NCBI RefSeq assembly: GCF_000208745.1
Contig: NC_030851.1
Span: 16,629,754-16,693,753 of the forward strand
DNA length: 64,000 bases
Source: Theobroma cacao
Taxonomy: Eukaryota > Streptophyta > Magnoliopsida > Malvales > Malvaceae
Direction of reading: 5' to 3'
Positions 1 through 12,609 of this stretch are shown one piece after another (the stretch's first letter is position 1; the number at the start of each line of letters is the position of its first letter). The notes under the pieces were generated by a model. That model did no database searches. It had not been told where the DNA came from and saw only the letters and a list, made by a program, of their open reading frames with translations. The translations under genes were made by a program, and so were the position numbers.

Positions 1-475
1 TGCATCATGATTTTAAATTCTCCCTTGTTGTTGTTGCTTGTTCCCTTTCTTGTTCACTCACTGGGTTTATACTCACCATTTTCAAATTCATGTTTTCAGA
101 TCACGAGGTAGCCGGTAACTAGGATGAGGTGTCCTTGTAGACTTGTGTCCATCTTTTGGTAAGTGTCTCGGCATTCGATAGCTGTATATTCATCCAAGTC
201 ACTCCGCTGGAAGTCGAGTGTTATTTTGTTTTGTATAGATGAACTTAATGTAAATTATTAGAATACATGTTGTAGACATTGTATGTAAATTTTTAAGGAG
301 TAATGCTAGTACGAGTTGGCAATTTATATCACTATTTTGATTCAAAATTATGAAATATGACTTAGTGATATTAGATGGAATTATAAGTAAGATAAATAAT
401 AGGGTTGCTTGGGTTTAGTGGATTACGTCCATTGAACCCTTGCGTCGGTCATGGCCCGAAATTTGAGTTGTGTCA
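1..475 (+). mobile_element. 3' end of a chromovirus-type LTR
   Basis: This is the last part of a long LTR cut by the window edge. It carries the block found near the 3' end of the other LTRs here: GCATCATGATTTTAAATTC, TTCACTCACTGGGTTTATAC, TACTCACC and TTTTCAGATCACGAGG, then the GGGTTGCTTGGG...GGCCCGAAATTTGAGTTGTGTCA terminus. Sister copies end in GTGACA, so the final bases have drifted. No GGTATCAGAGC primer site follows, so it is a solo LTR or a truncated one. Confidence 0.8.
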
Positions 476-785
476 GATTCGATGCCACAAGTAAGGTACA
501 ACTGCCTTGTTTTTCCTAAAGATTTTGCATAAATGTTCAACTTATTATATTTTTATGAAATGTTGATTTCACCCTAGAATTTAGATTAGTTTATAAAAGC
601 TCTATTTTATGGGAAATTTTGAAGATGAAAAATATTTAACTCAAGATGCATGTTTATATTAACAATGTAATTTGTGCAAAAACTCTCTCTTTTGGCTTAT
701 CCCCTTCTCGTATATATTTATGGAGTCTTTATGACTCACACGTTAGTTTCGCTTATTTTTGTTGCAAATTAGTGATAGCTCTCAG
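476..785. other. Unassigned AT-rich stretch between two LTRs
   Basis: No coding signal, RNA gene or repeat shared with the rest of the window was recognised here. It separates the truncated LTR on the left from the two-LTR element starting at 786. Confidence 0.4.
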
Positions 786-2908
786 TGTCAAGCCCAACTT
801 TACAATATGTTTATTATGCCATTCTTACATAAGAATGCATGTTTGCTTATTTGGGTACCTCGAAAATCGTTAAAGGACGGTATTATACCAAGTGGTACAA
901 TTAAGTTGAATTAAGCCTCGAACTAGTCCAAATAGAGATTTTAAGATGAAATTGAGAATTTTAAAACCTCAGAATGACTTAAAATGGTGATTCGGAGTTC
1001 GAGGACCAATTTGGAGTCAAATTCTCAAGAAGAAATGTGAGGATGGTTTTGCTGAATTTTATGTTGTTTGACTTGTGTTTGATGGTTTGGAGAATTGGAA
1101 GAAAAATGGAGTTAATTGGAGTTAAACTGGACGTATTGGCCAATTAATCGGGTGATAGATCGAATTAGGCCAATACCATTTTATTTAGGTACATAATTGA
1201 ATTTATATTGACATCGTATTTAGATAGTTACCCGAGTATTTGACATCCCATTTCATGCATTAGTATAAAGCCTGAATTGGTTTTTTAACAATTTAGCACA
1301 AATGTAGTAAATGGCTTATTATGCATTATGTCTAGGTGGTGAGCTTTTTAGTAAAAGTAAAGAGATAGTACCCGAGGATCAAGAATCGGAGTACTCGAAA
1401 TTCGACTCCCGAAATAGTGAGTAACCTTACTATCGTCGTAATTATCTAAAGTGGTTTTTATCCGATTTTGTGATTTTATGGAAAATGAGTTTAAATGGTA
1501 AATCTTTATGTTTTACAAGCAAAATGTGATTAAATGAAAATGATTTTATAAAATTGTCTTGAAATTGAAAGATGGTTTTGAAAATGGAGTAATTGGAGAC
1601 TAATTGCTGTGTTATAAATCATGTTTTGAATTGAATGGCTTATGATAATAATTGCATGAATGGCTAAATTGGTATTTGTGTTGAAATTGTATGAACTGTT
1701 AATTTGCCTCGAGAGGCTGTAAAATAAAATAATTGCCATGTCATGCTGTTGAATTTTATTGAATTGGTGGGTTATATATTGGTCGTTGCAGTGGACGGGT
1801 TTCGTGGACCAGCCTATTAGAGGGGCATGGTAACCCTATTATATTCATACCTCAGTATGAGAGGCGCGGTTGGATAACTCCTGAGGTTAAAACTTTAGAG
1901 TTCACTTCACGTCAAACGATCACGTGAAGGTGAACTCAGCCAACGCCAAGGAACAGCTATGCTTTCAAAATAAAAACATGATTTATGCGTACTTAACTTT
2001 TTAATAGCCTTGGCGGTCTCGATTGAGATAGTCCTCGGCCAAGGTATCCCTGATAACTGAGTATGAGAATGATTTTGGCACGAGCTAAAGTTTTAAGAAA
2101 TTCATAAGCCATGTTGATTACTCGATTTATATGAATTGATTTTATTTGGTTGAAATGAGTTGAAAGGTGATGAATTACAGTATGTTAAACTATTTTATCT
2201 ATCTCCATTTACTCAGCTTTAGATATTTTAGATGGTATTTGTTTACTCACTGGGATTATATAATTATACCACCCTCCTTTCCACCCCTTTCAGGCTCAGG
2301 ATAGTTGGTAGATAGCTCATTTCGTTGAAGGTTACAGTTGGACTTGCATCCTCAAAAACTATAGGTTTACCGCTTTAGATACTTTTGAGAGTTCGTGGGC
2401 CCACGTGTCACTGTAAATTAAATTTTATACTTTGGTTATCTGTATTACAGTATGTATGAATTTATTTAGCTTTTACGCTACAAAAATTATTTACCAGTAA
2501 CTCTATAAATATTGTTTTATAAGAAAATAGAATATTTTATTAAATATTTTTATTATATTCAAATAGTCATAATTTCATTTCAAATGAATTTTTTAGACAT
2601 CTAAACTTATTTTTGATTATGAAATATGTGTTTTCCACTCGTATTCTACATTTTTAGCTGGTTTCAAGATTTTTGAGGAAAAATGACCAAAATGCCCCAG
2701 TGAGAAAAAAATTATTTTTCTATTGTTTTGATTTGGAAATAGTTTATAATATCTCAAAACATGATACTTAACAACTGTTGCTCACAAGGGAGGTGCGAAA
2801 ACTGATATTAAAGCCTTGCGAGGTTCCGATTGGCATTCCGGGCGATGAATGTCTATTGGGACGTCGCGACTGTTGTCACGGGCTCGAAGGGAGTACCGGA
2901 TCGTGACA
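786..2908 (+). repeat. 5' LTR (2,123 bp)
   Basis: Starts TGTCAAGCCCAAC and ends GGATCGTGACA. It aligns with the LTR at 6859-9946 over its first ~235 bp with only a few percent differences by eye, then skips about 880 bp of the 3' LTR (junction near 1022, corresponding to about 7100-7965) and resumes. The skipped part includes the U3 palindrome, so this LTR is internally deleted. Confidence 0.88.
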
Positions 2909-2915
2909 ATTAGAG

Positions 2916-2927
2916 TGGTATCAGAGC
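2916..2927 (+). other. Primer binding site, initiator Met tRNA type
   Basis: TGGTATCAGAGC lies 7 bases after the LTR end. This 12-mer is complementary to the 3' end of plant initiator Met tRNA and is the usual minus-strand primer site of chromoviruses and many copia elements. Confidence 0.92.
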
Positions 2928-2995
2928 TTTTGGTTTTAAAGATTAGAGCTTTTGGGTTTAAAGTTGTTTTAAAAACTACAATGTCAGTGTGGCCC

Positions 2996-3020
2996 AAGTT
3001 AAGTTAAGTTAAGTTAAGTT
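2996..3020 (+). repeat. Pentamer tandem repeat (AAGTT)5
   Basis: Five perfect AAGTT units lie shortly after the primer binding site in the leader of the two-LTR element. Confidence 0.9.
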
Positions 3021-5066
3021 TGATAGAATAGAATACGTGCATCTGCATATAGAATTTGGAGTTGTTTAGACTCGTTCTGTTTCTTCTTATAGATCTTATG
3101 GGAGCATAAGTCATAGACAGGGAGTTATATGAACTCTTGTTCCTAGTAATCCACTTCCTTGTTAATATCATGCAAAGGTCATAAGCAGGGCCGTTGTCTG
3201 GGTTTAAGATGCCACTTGTGACACGAATCAGTGTTAGAGAGATCTTAAAACGAATGCTCCTAATGAAAGATTAATGAAATGATATATCCCTTCGATTAAG
3301 GATGGAGAAATTTGGAGTTGGACTAATAGGCCGTGATAATTTATTCATTTGGTGGAGTTATAATTGAACTCATGGTTGTCAATTGGAAAAAGATTTGGGG
3401 ACTATGGATTGTATTGGGGTTAATATAAAGGAGCGCGTGTGATAGTGGTAATAAGGGTTGCACTTTGATTAGAATGAATAGTGATGGTTGTAATTCACTT
3501 GAAGTGTATAAATTAAGCATTGAGGTAAGAGTAAACCCATACTTATGTGCATGAAGATAAGAACACTATGTTAATTGAGCTTGTTATGCCCATATAAAAG
3601 TGGTGTTGGGATTTTGAAATATTTTATATGTGAATATGTGTTGAATAGGTACAGCAGCTTAGAGGGAACTGGTGTTGATTTCAATTAAGCGATTGTGAGA
3701 TTTCAAGAATTGATTGGACCTATTATAGTTCATGGATATAAGCACGTGAATTAACTCGAGAGTGAGTATCAATGATTACTATAATTAATGTGTGGTCATG
3801 AAGTAAGAAGTTAGTAAACAAATCTGCTCTAAGGATGAGCTTGAACTTTGCTATGCATAGCAGGGGGAGCCAAGGGATTAAAGGACTAGATGTGGAATTG
3901 GCAGCTTGAGGTTAAATGACTTGGAAATGTCGAATCTAGTCTAAGTGCCATATGAAGTTCTATAATTGAGACTGATATACGAATTACTTGAAAGATCAAT
4001 TTAAAAGTTTATTCGGTTCAAAGTGTGGCCTATGATACGAATGATCAGTCTTGAAGGTGATCTCCCCAGAGTAAGGAATTTAGAAAATGTTGATGTTTGG
4101 ATATACTCTAAGAGAGAGAACTTCTGCATCCTAAGTTTAGGACAACTTTGATCTTATGATCGCAAAGGCAAGGTGTAATAACTAAGTAAATTATTCACTT
4201 AATAAATGTGATTGGTTATTGATGAATAAAGTCAAGATCTTAACATTTAGTGGTATACAATTTGATAATTATGTATTTAAGAGTTATTTGGAGACAATTC
4301 CTTCATCAAATTTGCACTAAATGCTATGGTAAAGGCATATCAATGTTAATATGGAAATGTATCCAGGAATGATCTTAACATACCACCAAAGGAGAATTAA
4401 ACATGTTGAAATTAATGTTCTAATAGTGTGCATATGATAGAAAGCTAGTTTGTAAGTTGTAGTTTTCATGATCATGAAATATATAAAGATTATCAATCTA
4501 TGGACATACACTTGGAGTTGTAATTTACAAGTTTGGAGTATTTAAGATATGATTAAATGGAATTAGCATTAGTTAAGGTACGTAAATCTTTTAATTAATT
4601 TCTGTGGAGTATGCATGATAGTAGAATGGAGGAACATAGTGCCGTGATACTATATGGTGAAGTTACTATACAATATGGAAAGAGTATTCTAAAGTGGGAT
4701 TTACTGATTGTTGACAAATGTTATAGGATTAGATGAATTTGAAAATATCGACTTTACCTATTATATGTGATAAGCACAAGAGGATATAAATGGTTATGGA
4801 AATTGTGACGTAAGCTTGGAGGGAAACCAAACGGTTGAGAATGATTAGTGTAGTAACCTTAAATATAGATGAATAACATTGATTAAGTAAACTCCAACAG
4901 CCACCGTGCTGCGCTGCTAAGAACACTTCATGTTTAGGATGCATGAATAAAATGAGACAGATGTGAAGTTGAACTTACGAGTTGACCTAAAGTCATTGAA
5001 CTTGATTATAAGTTTTGTTAATTGGAGTTTTAAGGTTTTGGAAGATATCGATATGAATGAGTTAAA

Positions 5067-5252
5067 GCTGAAATGGTTAAAGACGTTCCCTTCGGGGGAG
5101 AAAAAAAAAGGGTCTGGGGTTTGAAACTTGGCGAGAACGTCTTATAGGGCCTATCGTGTTGCCCTTAGGCTCAACGGAAACGAGTAAGTCAAGTGATGGG
5201 GATCCAGACATAATAATACCTTGGAGTGGGCCCCGAAAGGGATGCCACATAA
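5067..5252 (+). mobile_element. Diverged tRNA-like SINE copy
   Basis: It begins GCTGAAATGGTTAAAGACG and ends ACCTTGGAGTGGGCCCCG...GGGATGCCACA, matching each unit of the array at 43863-44393 along its length. The A-box-like TGGTTAAAGACG is present. The B box has drifted to GGTTTGAAACT from GGTTCGAATCC. It is a single unit inside the gypsy interior, which shows that the unit inserts on its own and is not only part of the foldback array. Confidence 0.7.
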
Positions 5253-6844
5253 ATGGCTAAGTTATGGGTTAAGTGATCATATGTTGTGAGACATAAGTTT
5301 AAGATAGATATCCCCAAGGAAATAATCAAGAGAAGTTTTGCCATGGATCTCGTGAAAGCAAGCACTAAGTTATGTGGTTATAAAAAGGAAGCTGTAAGTT
5401 GAGAGTGATATTCATATTAACATTGAAAGGTACTTGAGGAGAATCTAGTTTCAAGTTTTGCAATTTCAAGTGCAATTTATAAATTGGCTAAGGGAAAATG
5501 ATGTTATGATCATATGAAATAGTGGAACAAAGGATGATTGAAGTTGACCTTGATAATGAAGTCAGATAATGAAATTTTCCTAATATATTATGTAAAATTG
5601 GAATTTGAAAATGCTTGAGGCATACATGATTCGAATGAGTCGAGTCTTAAGTGACAAATCAATATTGGAATGCAATAAGGATATAATATATGTAAGAGGC
5701 ATGAAAGATAATCGAGGAATAAGGATGACTCTTAGGAATTATGGTATTGCATAACAGCAATGATCAATTCAAGATAAATTTTTGAAGTATGAATGGGATT
5801 ATAAAGCATACACGCATAATAGATTATAATTAAATGGAGATGACATTATGATGCAATGATATATAGTATAAGGAAACTTAGGTATATAATTGGAAATGAT
5901 AAGAAGAGAGTATAAGTATGTAAATGATGTGGAACTATGCACAGGTATAATGAGAATTTGTATGAATTATGAAGATTATTCTATTGAATCTTGGTTATGG
6001 ATGGGAATGAACAAAGAGAAATTAGTCTGAAGGCATTTGAAAACAGAAACCCATATACATAATGAGGAATATGGACATTTGAATGTGCGTGTATACGTAT
6101 GTGTGGAGTTAGTGATGTACCCAACTAAAATGAAGAATGGTTTTAGTTGTTTGAGATTTGAACTCAATTTATTTGATGAGTTGTATAGATAATGTATCGA
6201 TCAAGAATCTTATCAGAAGTCAATTTATGGTGACCTAAGGAATTTTGGGAAAATAGTTAAGGGAATGTAATCTATAGTGTGATTAAGCCATATGAGATGG
6301 ATTAATAGGATTAAGAAGATTGAAATTTCCTAAATACAAGGTAAACATGAAGTATGTGGAAATAATTGAAACCATTAATCTTTCCTAACACAGAGGATAT
6401 GTACAGGAATGAGTATGGCATGTTAATGATGCCGTAAACTACACAATAGTGTATGAGGATAGGATGAATGAATGAAAGTCAAGAAATTTGATGTGGAATG
6501 AAGTAATAAGATAGTGATTGGTATACCTAAATAAGTATAAAATGCAATCGAAATTGGTATGATTAAGATGGAGTTATGGTTCAAGTTTAATGATAGTAAT
6601 AAAAGCATGTTTGGTGTCTCGATATAAAAGATCATAATTATAAAGGTTACTATTGATCTGATTTCAAATGATAATAATAGACATAAGTGAAGTACTCGAG
6701 TTAAATTAGAGGTAAATGAGGTGAACAAATTGAAATTTCCTATAAAAAGGAGGACATAAGAAGTCGAGCATTAGATGAGAAAACAATACCCTCACATTTT
6801 CTCTGAGTTTAGTAAATGAAATTTTGAGGTCAAAATTTTATTTT

Positions 6845-6855
6845 AAGGGGGGTAG
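6845..6855 (+). other. Polypurine tract of the two-LTR element
   Basis: AAGGGGGGTAG ends three bases before the TG of the 3' LTR, the expected place for the plus-strand primer. The preceding GAGGTCAAAATTTTATTTT resembles the conserved chromovirus 3' end. Confidence 0.88.
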
Positions 6856-6858
6856 TGC

Positions 6859-9800
6859 TGTCAAGCCCAGCTCTACAATATGTTTATTATGCCATTCTTA
6901 CATAAGAATGCATGTTTACTTACTTTGGTACCTCGAAAATCGTTAAAGGACGGTATTGTGCCAAATGGTACAATTAAGTTGAATTAAGCCTCGAACTAGT
7001 CCAAATAGAGATATTAAGATGAAATTGAGAATTTTAAAACCCCATAATGACTTAAAATGGTGATTCGGAGTTCGAGGACCAATTTGGAGTCAAATTGGAA
7101 TTTTCATGACTTAGGGGCAAAATGATCATTTTGCCACCCGAGGTTAAAAATTGGAATGTTGGAAGAAGTTTTTGATCAAGATTGACTATTTAGAACATAA
7201 TTTGAGTTTGAGAAGTGAAAAATTTTAATTTCGATATTTTTTCGAGCATAGGGGTAAAATAGTCATTTTGCCACTCAATGGCAAAATTGTAATTTTACAC
7301 CACCCAACACTTGTCCAGCATAAGGATTTTACCCAATATTATCATGGATAATTGAGAAAATTTAAGTGGTAGAGAGAGATTGCTTAATGGGTAAGTATGA
7401 CACATGGACCAATAGAATGGTGACATGTGTCAAATTTATATCCATTTATATTTTGGCTTAAAAATCAGCATAAAATCAGCCCATTTCTCTTCATATGGCC
7501 AGCCAAAGGAAGAACAAAGGAAGAAAAGAATAACAAAAAACCCTAAGTGAAAAAATTCAAGGGAAAAGTGTGAAAATTCAAGTAATCAAGCAATCAAAGG
7601 TGAAATTTCGTAACTCTAGCTTGTGATTTGCCTTTTCCATGCATTCTTTTGCATTTTCCATGGTTGAATCACATGATTTCATGATGGGTATCTTGCTGGC
7701 TGAACACTTAGAGAGAGGTTTTGATGCTTGATTTGGTTAGATTTTAAGATATTTTAGTGTTTTTTGTTAGTTAATGATGTGTAGCATGAAAATCAAACAA
7801 GAAAATTTCATGTTCTTCCATCACCCATCATTGGCCGAATTCTCCATGTGGAATATTGAGGATGAGTTTGATTTTATTTTAAGTGATTTGGTTAAGAATT
7901 AGTTATTTATGGTGTGAAAATCAAGCAGAAAAAACCATGGTGTTGATGCACTCAAAATGGCCGAATTTTTCAAGAGAAAATGTGAGGATGATTTTGCCAC
8001 ATTTCAAGTTATTTAAATTGTGTTTAATGATTTGGAGTATTGGGAGAAAAATAGAGTTAATTGGACTTAAATTAGACATATTGGCCAATTAATCGAGTGA
8101 TAGATCGAATTAGGCCAATACCGATTTAATTAAGGACCCAAATGAATTTGTGTAGAATACCGTGTTTAGACGGTAATCCGAACAATTTGCATTCCATTTC
8201 ATGCATCCAATAGTTTTATAAAGGTTTAGCACCAATGTGGTAAATTGCTTGATTGTGCATTATGTCTAGGTGGTGAATCCTCCGATAAGGGTAAAGAAAT
8301 TGTACCCGAGGATCGATAGTCGGAGCACTCTAAAAAAATTCGACTCCCGAAATAGTGAGTAACCTTATCATCATCTTAATTATCTAAAGTATGTTTTATT
8401 CGATTTTGTGAATTTTATGAAAAATGAATTAAATTATTAATTTTTTGATTTTATAAACAAAATGTGATTTAATGAAATGATTTCATAAAATTGTTTAAAA
8501 TTGAATGATGGTTTGAAAATAAAGTAATTGGAGACTGTTTTTGTGTGTTGTAAATTCATGATTCTAATTGATTGGCTTATGGCAATATTGGCATGAATGG
8601 TTGATTTGATAAATGTGTTGGAAATGTATAAATTGTTGATTTGCCTTGAAAGGCTATAAAATAAAATAAAATAATTGCCATGTCATGCTATTTCAAATTT
8701 TATTGTATGGTGGGTTTAGCTTGCTGCAGTGGGTGGGTTTTCTGTGGACCAGCCTATTAAAGGGGCACGAAATCCCTTTATATTTTACCTCGGTTGGAGA
8801 GGCGAGTAGGGTAACTCCCGAGGTATAACTTTAGAGTTCACTTCACGCCAAACCACCACGTGAGAGTGAACTCAGCCAACGCCAAGGAACGGCTATGTTT
8901 TCAAAATAAAAACATAATTTATACGCACATGACTTTTTAACAGCCTTGGCAGACTCGGTTGGGATAGCCCTCAATCAAGGTATCCCTAATAACTGAGTAT
9001 GAAAATGATTTTGGCAAGAGCCAAAGCTTTACGAAATTCATAAGCCATGTTGATTACTCGATTTATATGAATTGATTTTATTTGGTTGAAATAAGTTGAA
9101 AGGTGATGAATTACAATCTGTTAAACTATTTTATCTGTCTCAATTTACTCAGCTTTAGATATTTTATATGATATTTGTTTACTCACTAGGATTATATAAT
9201 CTCACCACCCTCATTTTCACCCATTTCAGGCTCAAGATAGTCTATAGATAGCTGATTTCATCGAGGACTACCATTGGATTTGCATCCGTCAAACTGTAGG
9301 TTCACTAATCNTCATTTTCACCCATTTCAGGCTCAAGATAGTCTATAGATAGCTGATTTCATCGAGGACTACCATTGGATTTGCATCCGTCAAACTGTAG
9401 GTTCACAATCTTTCTTACTTTTGGTTATTCGAGGGCCCACTTGTGACTGTAAATTAAATTAAATACTCTGGCTTACTGTATTACAGTATATATGAATTTA
9501 TTTTGCTTTTACGCAAAAAAAAAATGATTTGCGCAGTCTTCTAAAAATATTATTCTATGAGAAAATTGAATATTTTATTCTATATTTTTATTTTATTCTA
9601 ATAGTCATAATTTCATTTTAAACGAATGTTTTAGACATCCAAATTTATTTATGATTATGAAATATGTGTTTTGCACCTGTATACTACACTGTTAACTGGT
9701 TTCGAAATTTTTAGGGAAAAATGACTAAAATACCCTTGTGAGACAAAAAATATTTTTTTTATTGTTTTAAGTTGGAAATAGTTTAAAATCTTTTAGAACG

Positions 9801-9946
9801 TGATATTTGGCAACGGTTACTCACAAGGGAAATGAGAAACTTATATTAAAGCTTTGCGGGGTTTCGGTTAGCATTTCGGGTAATGAGTGTTTATCGAGAC
9901 ACCGCGACGGTTGTCACGGGCTCGAGGGGAGTACCGGGTTGTGACA
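6859..9946 (+). repeat. 3' LTR (3,088 bp)
   Basis: Starts TGTCAAGCCCAGC and ends GGGTTGTGACA. It keeps the 880-bp segment missing from the 5' LTR, including a perfect U3 palindrome GCAAAATGATCATTTTGC at 7117-7134 and a second, partial copy near 7255. Its 3' third has its own version of the TTACTCACTxGG...CACCC...TTTCAGGCTCA block at about 9178-9232. A 95-bp exact duplication around one N is described separately and is probably an assembly fault. Confidence 0.88.
9211..9406. repeat. Exact 95-bp duplication around a single N
   Basis: 9211-9305 and 9312-9406 are identical, separated by TAATC and one N at 9311. The 5' LTR has a single copy of the matching segment. An identical repeat flanking an N is the usual trace of an unresolved overlap between contigs. 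Confidence 0.85.
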
Positions 9947-10564
9947 GAAAGACCTTGAGTTTTGGCCTTTTTCTTTGAAAGAGGTGAGGGAGAATCATCA
10001 CCTACTCTTTTCTTCTTCCTTTGTTAGAAACCTGGTGTGTGAAGGAGGTTTTAGCCATGGATTTTCTGATGGAGTGCACTTAGGGTTTATCGAGTTTCAA
10101 ACAGAGAGAAGAGATTGGAAGTTTTAGTACTTTGATTTTTTGGGGAATGGGCTTTCTAAGTAGCTAGAGAGTTTTTAGGGGAGGTTTAACAATCGGTTAC
10201 CTCATGTTTTGAGTGGGGGTTTCCCGTACCACTTACCTAACATTTTTTTTGTTTAAAATTTTCCTACGCGACAGTTTTCCATTGACCAAGGGACTCTAAT
10301 CGATTAGGGTGAACCTTAATTGATTAGAGTATTTCTGTTTCTAGTTCCAAGCTTTCTTTAAGTAGTTAATAGGGCATTTAACTGATTAATATCTTATTGT
10401 CTTAGTTTCACCTCCTTACACAAAATTGCTTTAATTGATTAAGAAGGGCCTAAACTAATTAATATCAATCTTATTTCCCTTCTAATGTTTCCTAATCAAC
10501 TACACAAAATATAAACACAACTTTCAAGCTTTCAATCATAAAAAACATGATCAATTCAGCATAA
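9947..10564 (-). other. Probable 3' untranslated or LTR region of the reverse SIRE-like element
   Basis: It lies directly downstream of the RNase H remnant on the minus strand. It contains several TAATCGATTA-like palindromes (for example near 10299 and 10316), resembling the palindrome-rich SIRE LTR at 17483-18746. No PPT or LTR edge could be fixed. Confidence 0.45.
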
Positions 10565-12050
10565 TTAGACTTCATTAACATCAATCATTTCTAAATCTTT
10601 CATAATTATACAAACTTCTTCCTCATTCAATGGTTTTTTGAAAATGTCAGCCAATTGATGTAAGGTGTCTACAAAATCTATTTCAATATCTCCCTTAAGC
10701 AAATGATCTTTATTGAAATGATGTCTAATTTCTATGTGCTTTGTTCTAGAGTGTTGAACAGGATTTTTGGAGATATTTATAGCACTCATATTGTCACAAT
10801 ATATGGGAATTTTATGCATAGCCATTCCAAAATCATTTAGGTTTTGCCTAATCCATAATATTTATGCACAACTATTACCTAGTGATATATATTTAGCTTC
10901 AGCAGTTGATAGAGCAATAGAATTTTGTTTCTTGTAAAATTAAGACACAAGCATGTTTTCAAGGAATTGAGAAGTGCTGTTAGTGCTTTTTTGATAAGTT
11001 TTGCTACAAACAAAATTAGCATCGGAATAGTCAAAACAATTAAAATATGAACCTTTTGGATACCATAAGCCTAAACCTTAAGTATCCAAGAGATATTTAA
11101 AATTTTTTTTTACTGTAGTCAAATGTGATACTTTAAGACATGATTGGAATCTTGCACATAGGCAATATTAGGTCTACTTATAGTTAAATAAAGAAGTGAG
11201 CCAATCATACTTCTATAGAGTTTTTGGCCCATATCTTTTCCTTTCTCATCTTTGTCAAGCTTTGTGGAAGGACTCATAGGTGTTCCAATTGCTTTCATAT
11301 TCATCCCACCAAATTTGTTTATCATTTCTTTGGTATATGTCTCTTGGTTGATAAATATTCCATCCTTACATTGCTTGATTTGTAGATCAAAAATAATTTT
11401 TAACTCTCCCATCATGCTTAATTCAAATTCACCCTGCATTTCTTTAGCAAAAATCTCACACAACCTTTCAGTAGTAGCACCAAATACTATATCATCAACA
11501 CAAATTTGAACTACAATCAATTCAGTCTCATTTTTGTTGATGAATAGGGTGCTGACTACATTCCCTTAAAATATTCTTTTTCAATTAAAAATTTAGAAAG
11601 TCTTCCATACCAAGCTTTAGGAGCTATTTTCAATCCATATTAGGCTTATGCAATTTATACATATGATCAATTTTATCAAAGACTTCAAAATTAGGGGGCT
11701 GCTCAACATATACTTCTTTTTGTATAAAGCCATTAGGAAATGCATTTTAAGATCCCTTTGAAACAATTTAAAATTCATAAAGCATGCATAAGCAAGTAAA
11801 AGTCTAATAGCTTCTAATCTAGCTACTAAGGCAAAGGTTTCATCATAATTAATACCTTCTTCTTGATTGTACCTTTGAGTAACTAACATTACCTTGTTCC
11901 TTACCACATTTCCCAAGTCATCCACTTGTTATTGAATACCCATTTTATACCAAAAATTGGATGGTTGGTTAGCCTTGGAACTAAGGTCCAAACCTTATTC
12001 CTTTCAAATTGTCCCAGCTCCTCCTGCATGGCTATCATCCAACTCTCTTC
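10565..12050 (-). pseudogene. copia reverse transcriptase and RNase H remnant
   Basis: Reverse transcriptase and RNase H would copy element RNA into DNA inside the virus-like particle. Going downstream on the minus strand, the RT start is seen near 12048 (SWMIAMQEELGQFERNKVW). The next block, to 11617, has YDETFALVARLEAIRLLLA. The catalytic region is at 11119-11520, with CVDDIVFG; both aspartates (11491-11496) survive although the usual Tyr is Cys. RNase H starts with STAEAKYISLGNSCA near 10900 and runs through IYCDNMSAINISKN to 10565. Frameshifts separate the blocks near 11617-11520 and 11119-10900, and an in-frame stop follows NSCA. The lineage call is firm; the copy cannot make a working enzyme. 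Confidence 0.85.
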
Positions 12051-12609
12051 CTTTTTAGCTTCCTCAAAGTTCTTTAGTTTTATTTGTGATATGAATGCAA
12101 GATACTCACAAGCCTTTCTTAATTCCTTTATGGTTTTGACACCTTTCGAAGGATCATCAATGATTTGTTCTTCAGTATGATTTCTTACAAATCTCCAGCT
12201 TCTAGGAAGATTGTTGTGTTATACTTTAATTCTTTGCAAGTTCTCTAATGATGGTTCTTCCTTATCTTTTTCCTTTGAGCTTTCTCCATCATTTTCTTTG
12301 TTATCCAAGCTCATTTTCTCCATTTTCTTCTCAATGTCATTTACATCATCATCCTCAAACATTACTTCCTTTGTGCAGCATTAATCTCATCAAAAACAAT
12401 ATGAATTGACTCTTCTATAACTAGAGTTTTTTTTGTTAAACAACATATATGCTTTAAAGTTCAATTCATAGACTAAGAAAATTACCTCATCACTCATAGA
12501 ATAAACTTTTCTCAAGGTGTGTTTTCTATTATTTAAAACAAAACATTTGCATCCAAAACTTCTTAAGTGAGAAATGTTTGGTTTCTTCCTTTTTAAAGCT
12601 TATGAGGGG

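Larger units (their letters stand above)
2909..6858 (+). other. Non-coding interior of the two-LTR element
   Basis: Only short unrelated open frames occur on either strand. I looked for a CCHC knuckle, a protease DSG/DTG, YxDD, the HHCC-integrase pattern and a chromodomain and saw none. The first ~270 bases resemble the interior that begins at 63781 (similar ATGAACTCTTxTTC block), so it is an authentic leader region. Either the coding part decayed beyond recognition or it was replaced by non-coding sequence. Confidence 0.7.
786..9946 (+). mobile_element. Ty3/gypsy element with two LTRs and no readable gag-pol
   Basis: Two direct repeats beginning TGTCAAGCCCA and ending GTGACA bound a 3.95-kb interior. 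A Met-tRNA primer binding site follows the left LTR and a purine tract precedes the right one, so the layout is that of an LTR retrotransposon. The 3' interior ends with TTTTGAGGTCAAAATTTTATTTTAAGGGGGG-type sequence, typical of Tekay/Del chromoviruses. The interior lacks any recognisable gag, protease, RT, RNase H, integrase or chromodomain, so it would depend on proteins from another copy, like a large retrotransposon derivative. The 5-bp flanks differ (CTCAG left, GAAAG right), so one end may have been replaced or lost. Confidence 0.85.

Noticed and set aside
6423..6728. 101-codon open frame on the minus strand
   Set aside because: AT-rich leucine/serine-rich translation antisense to the element interior, with no domain signal.
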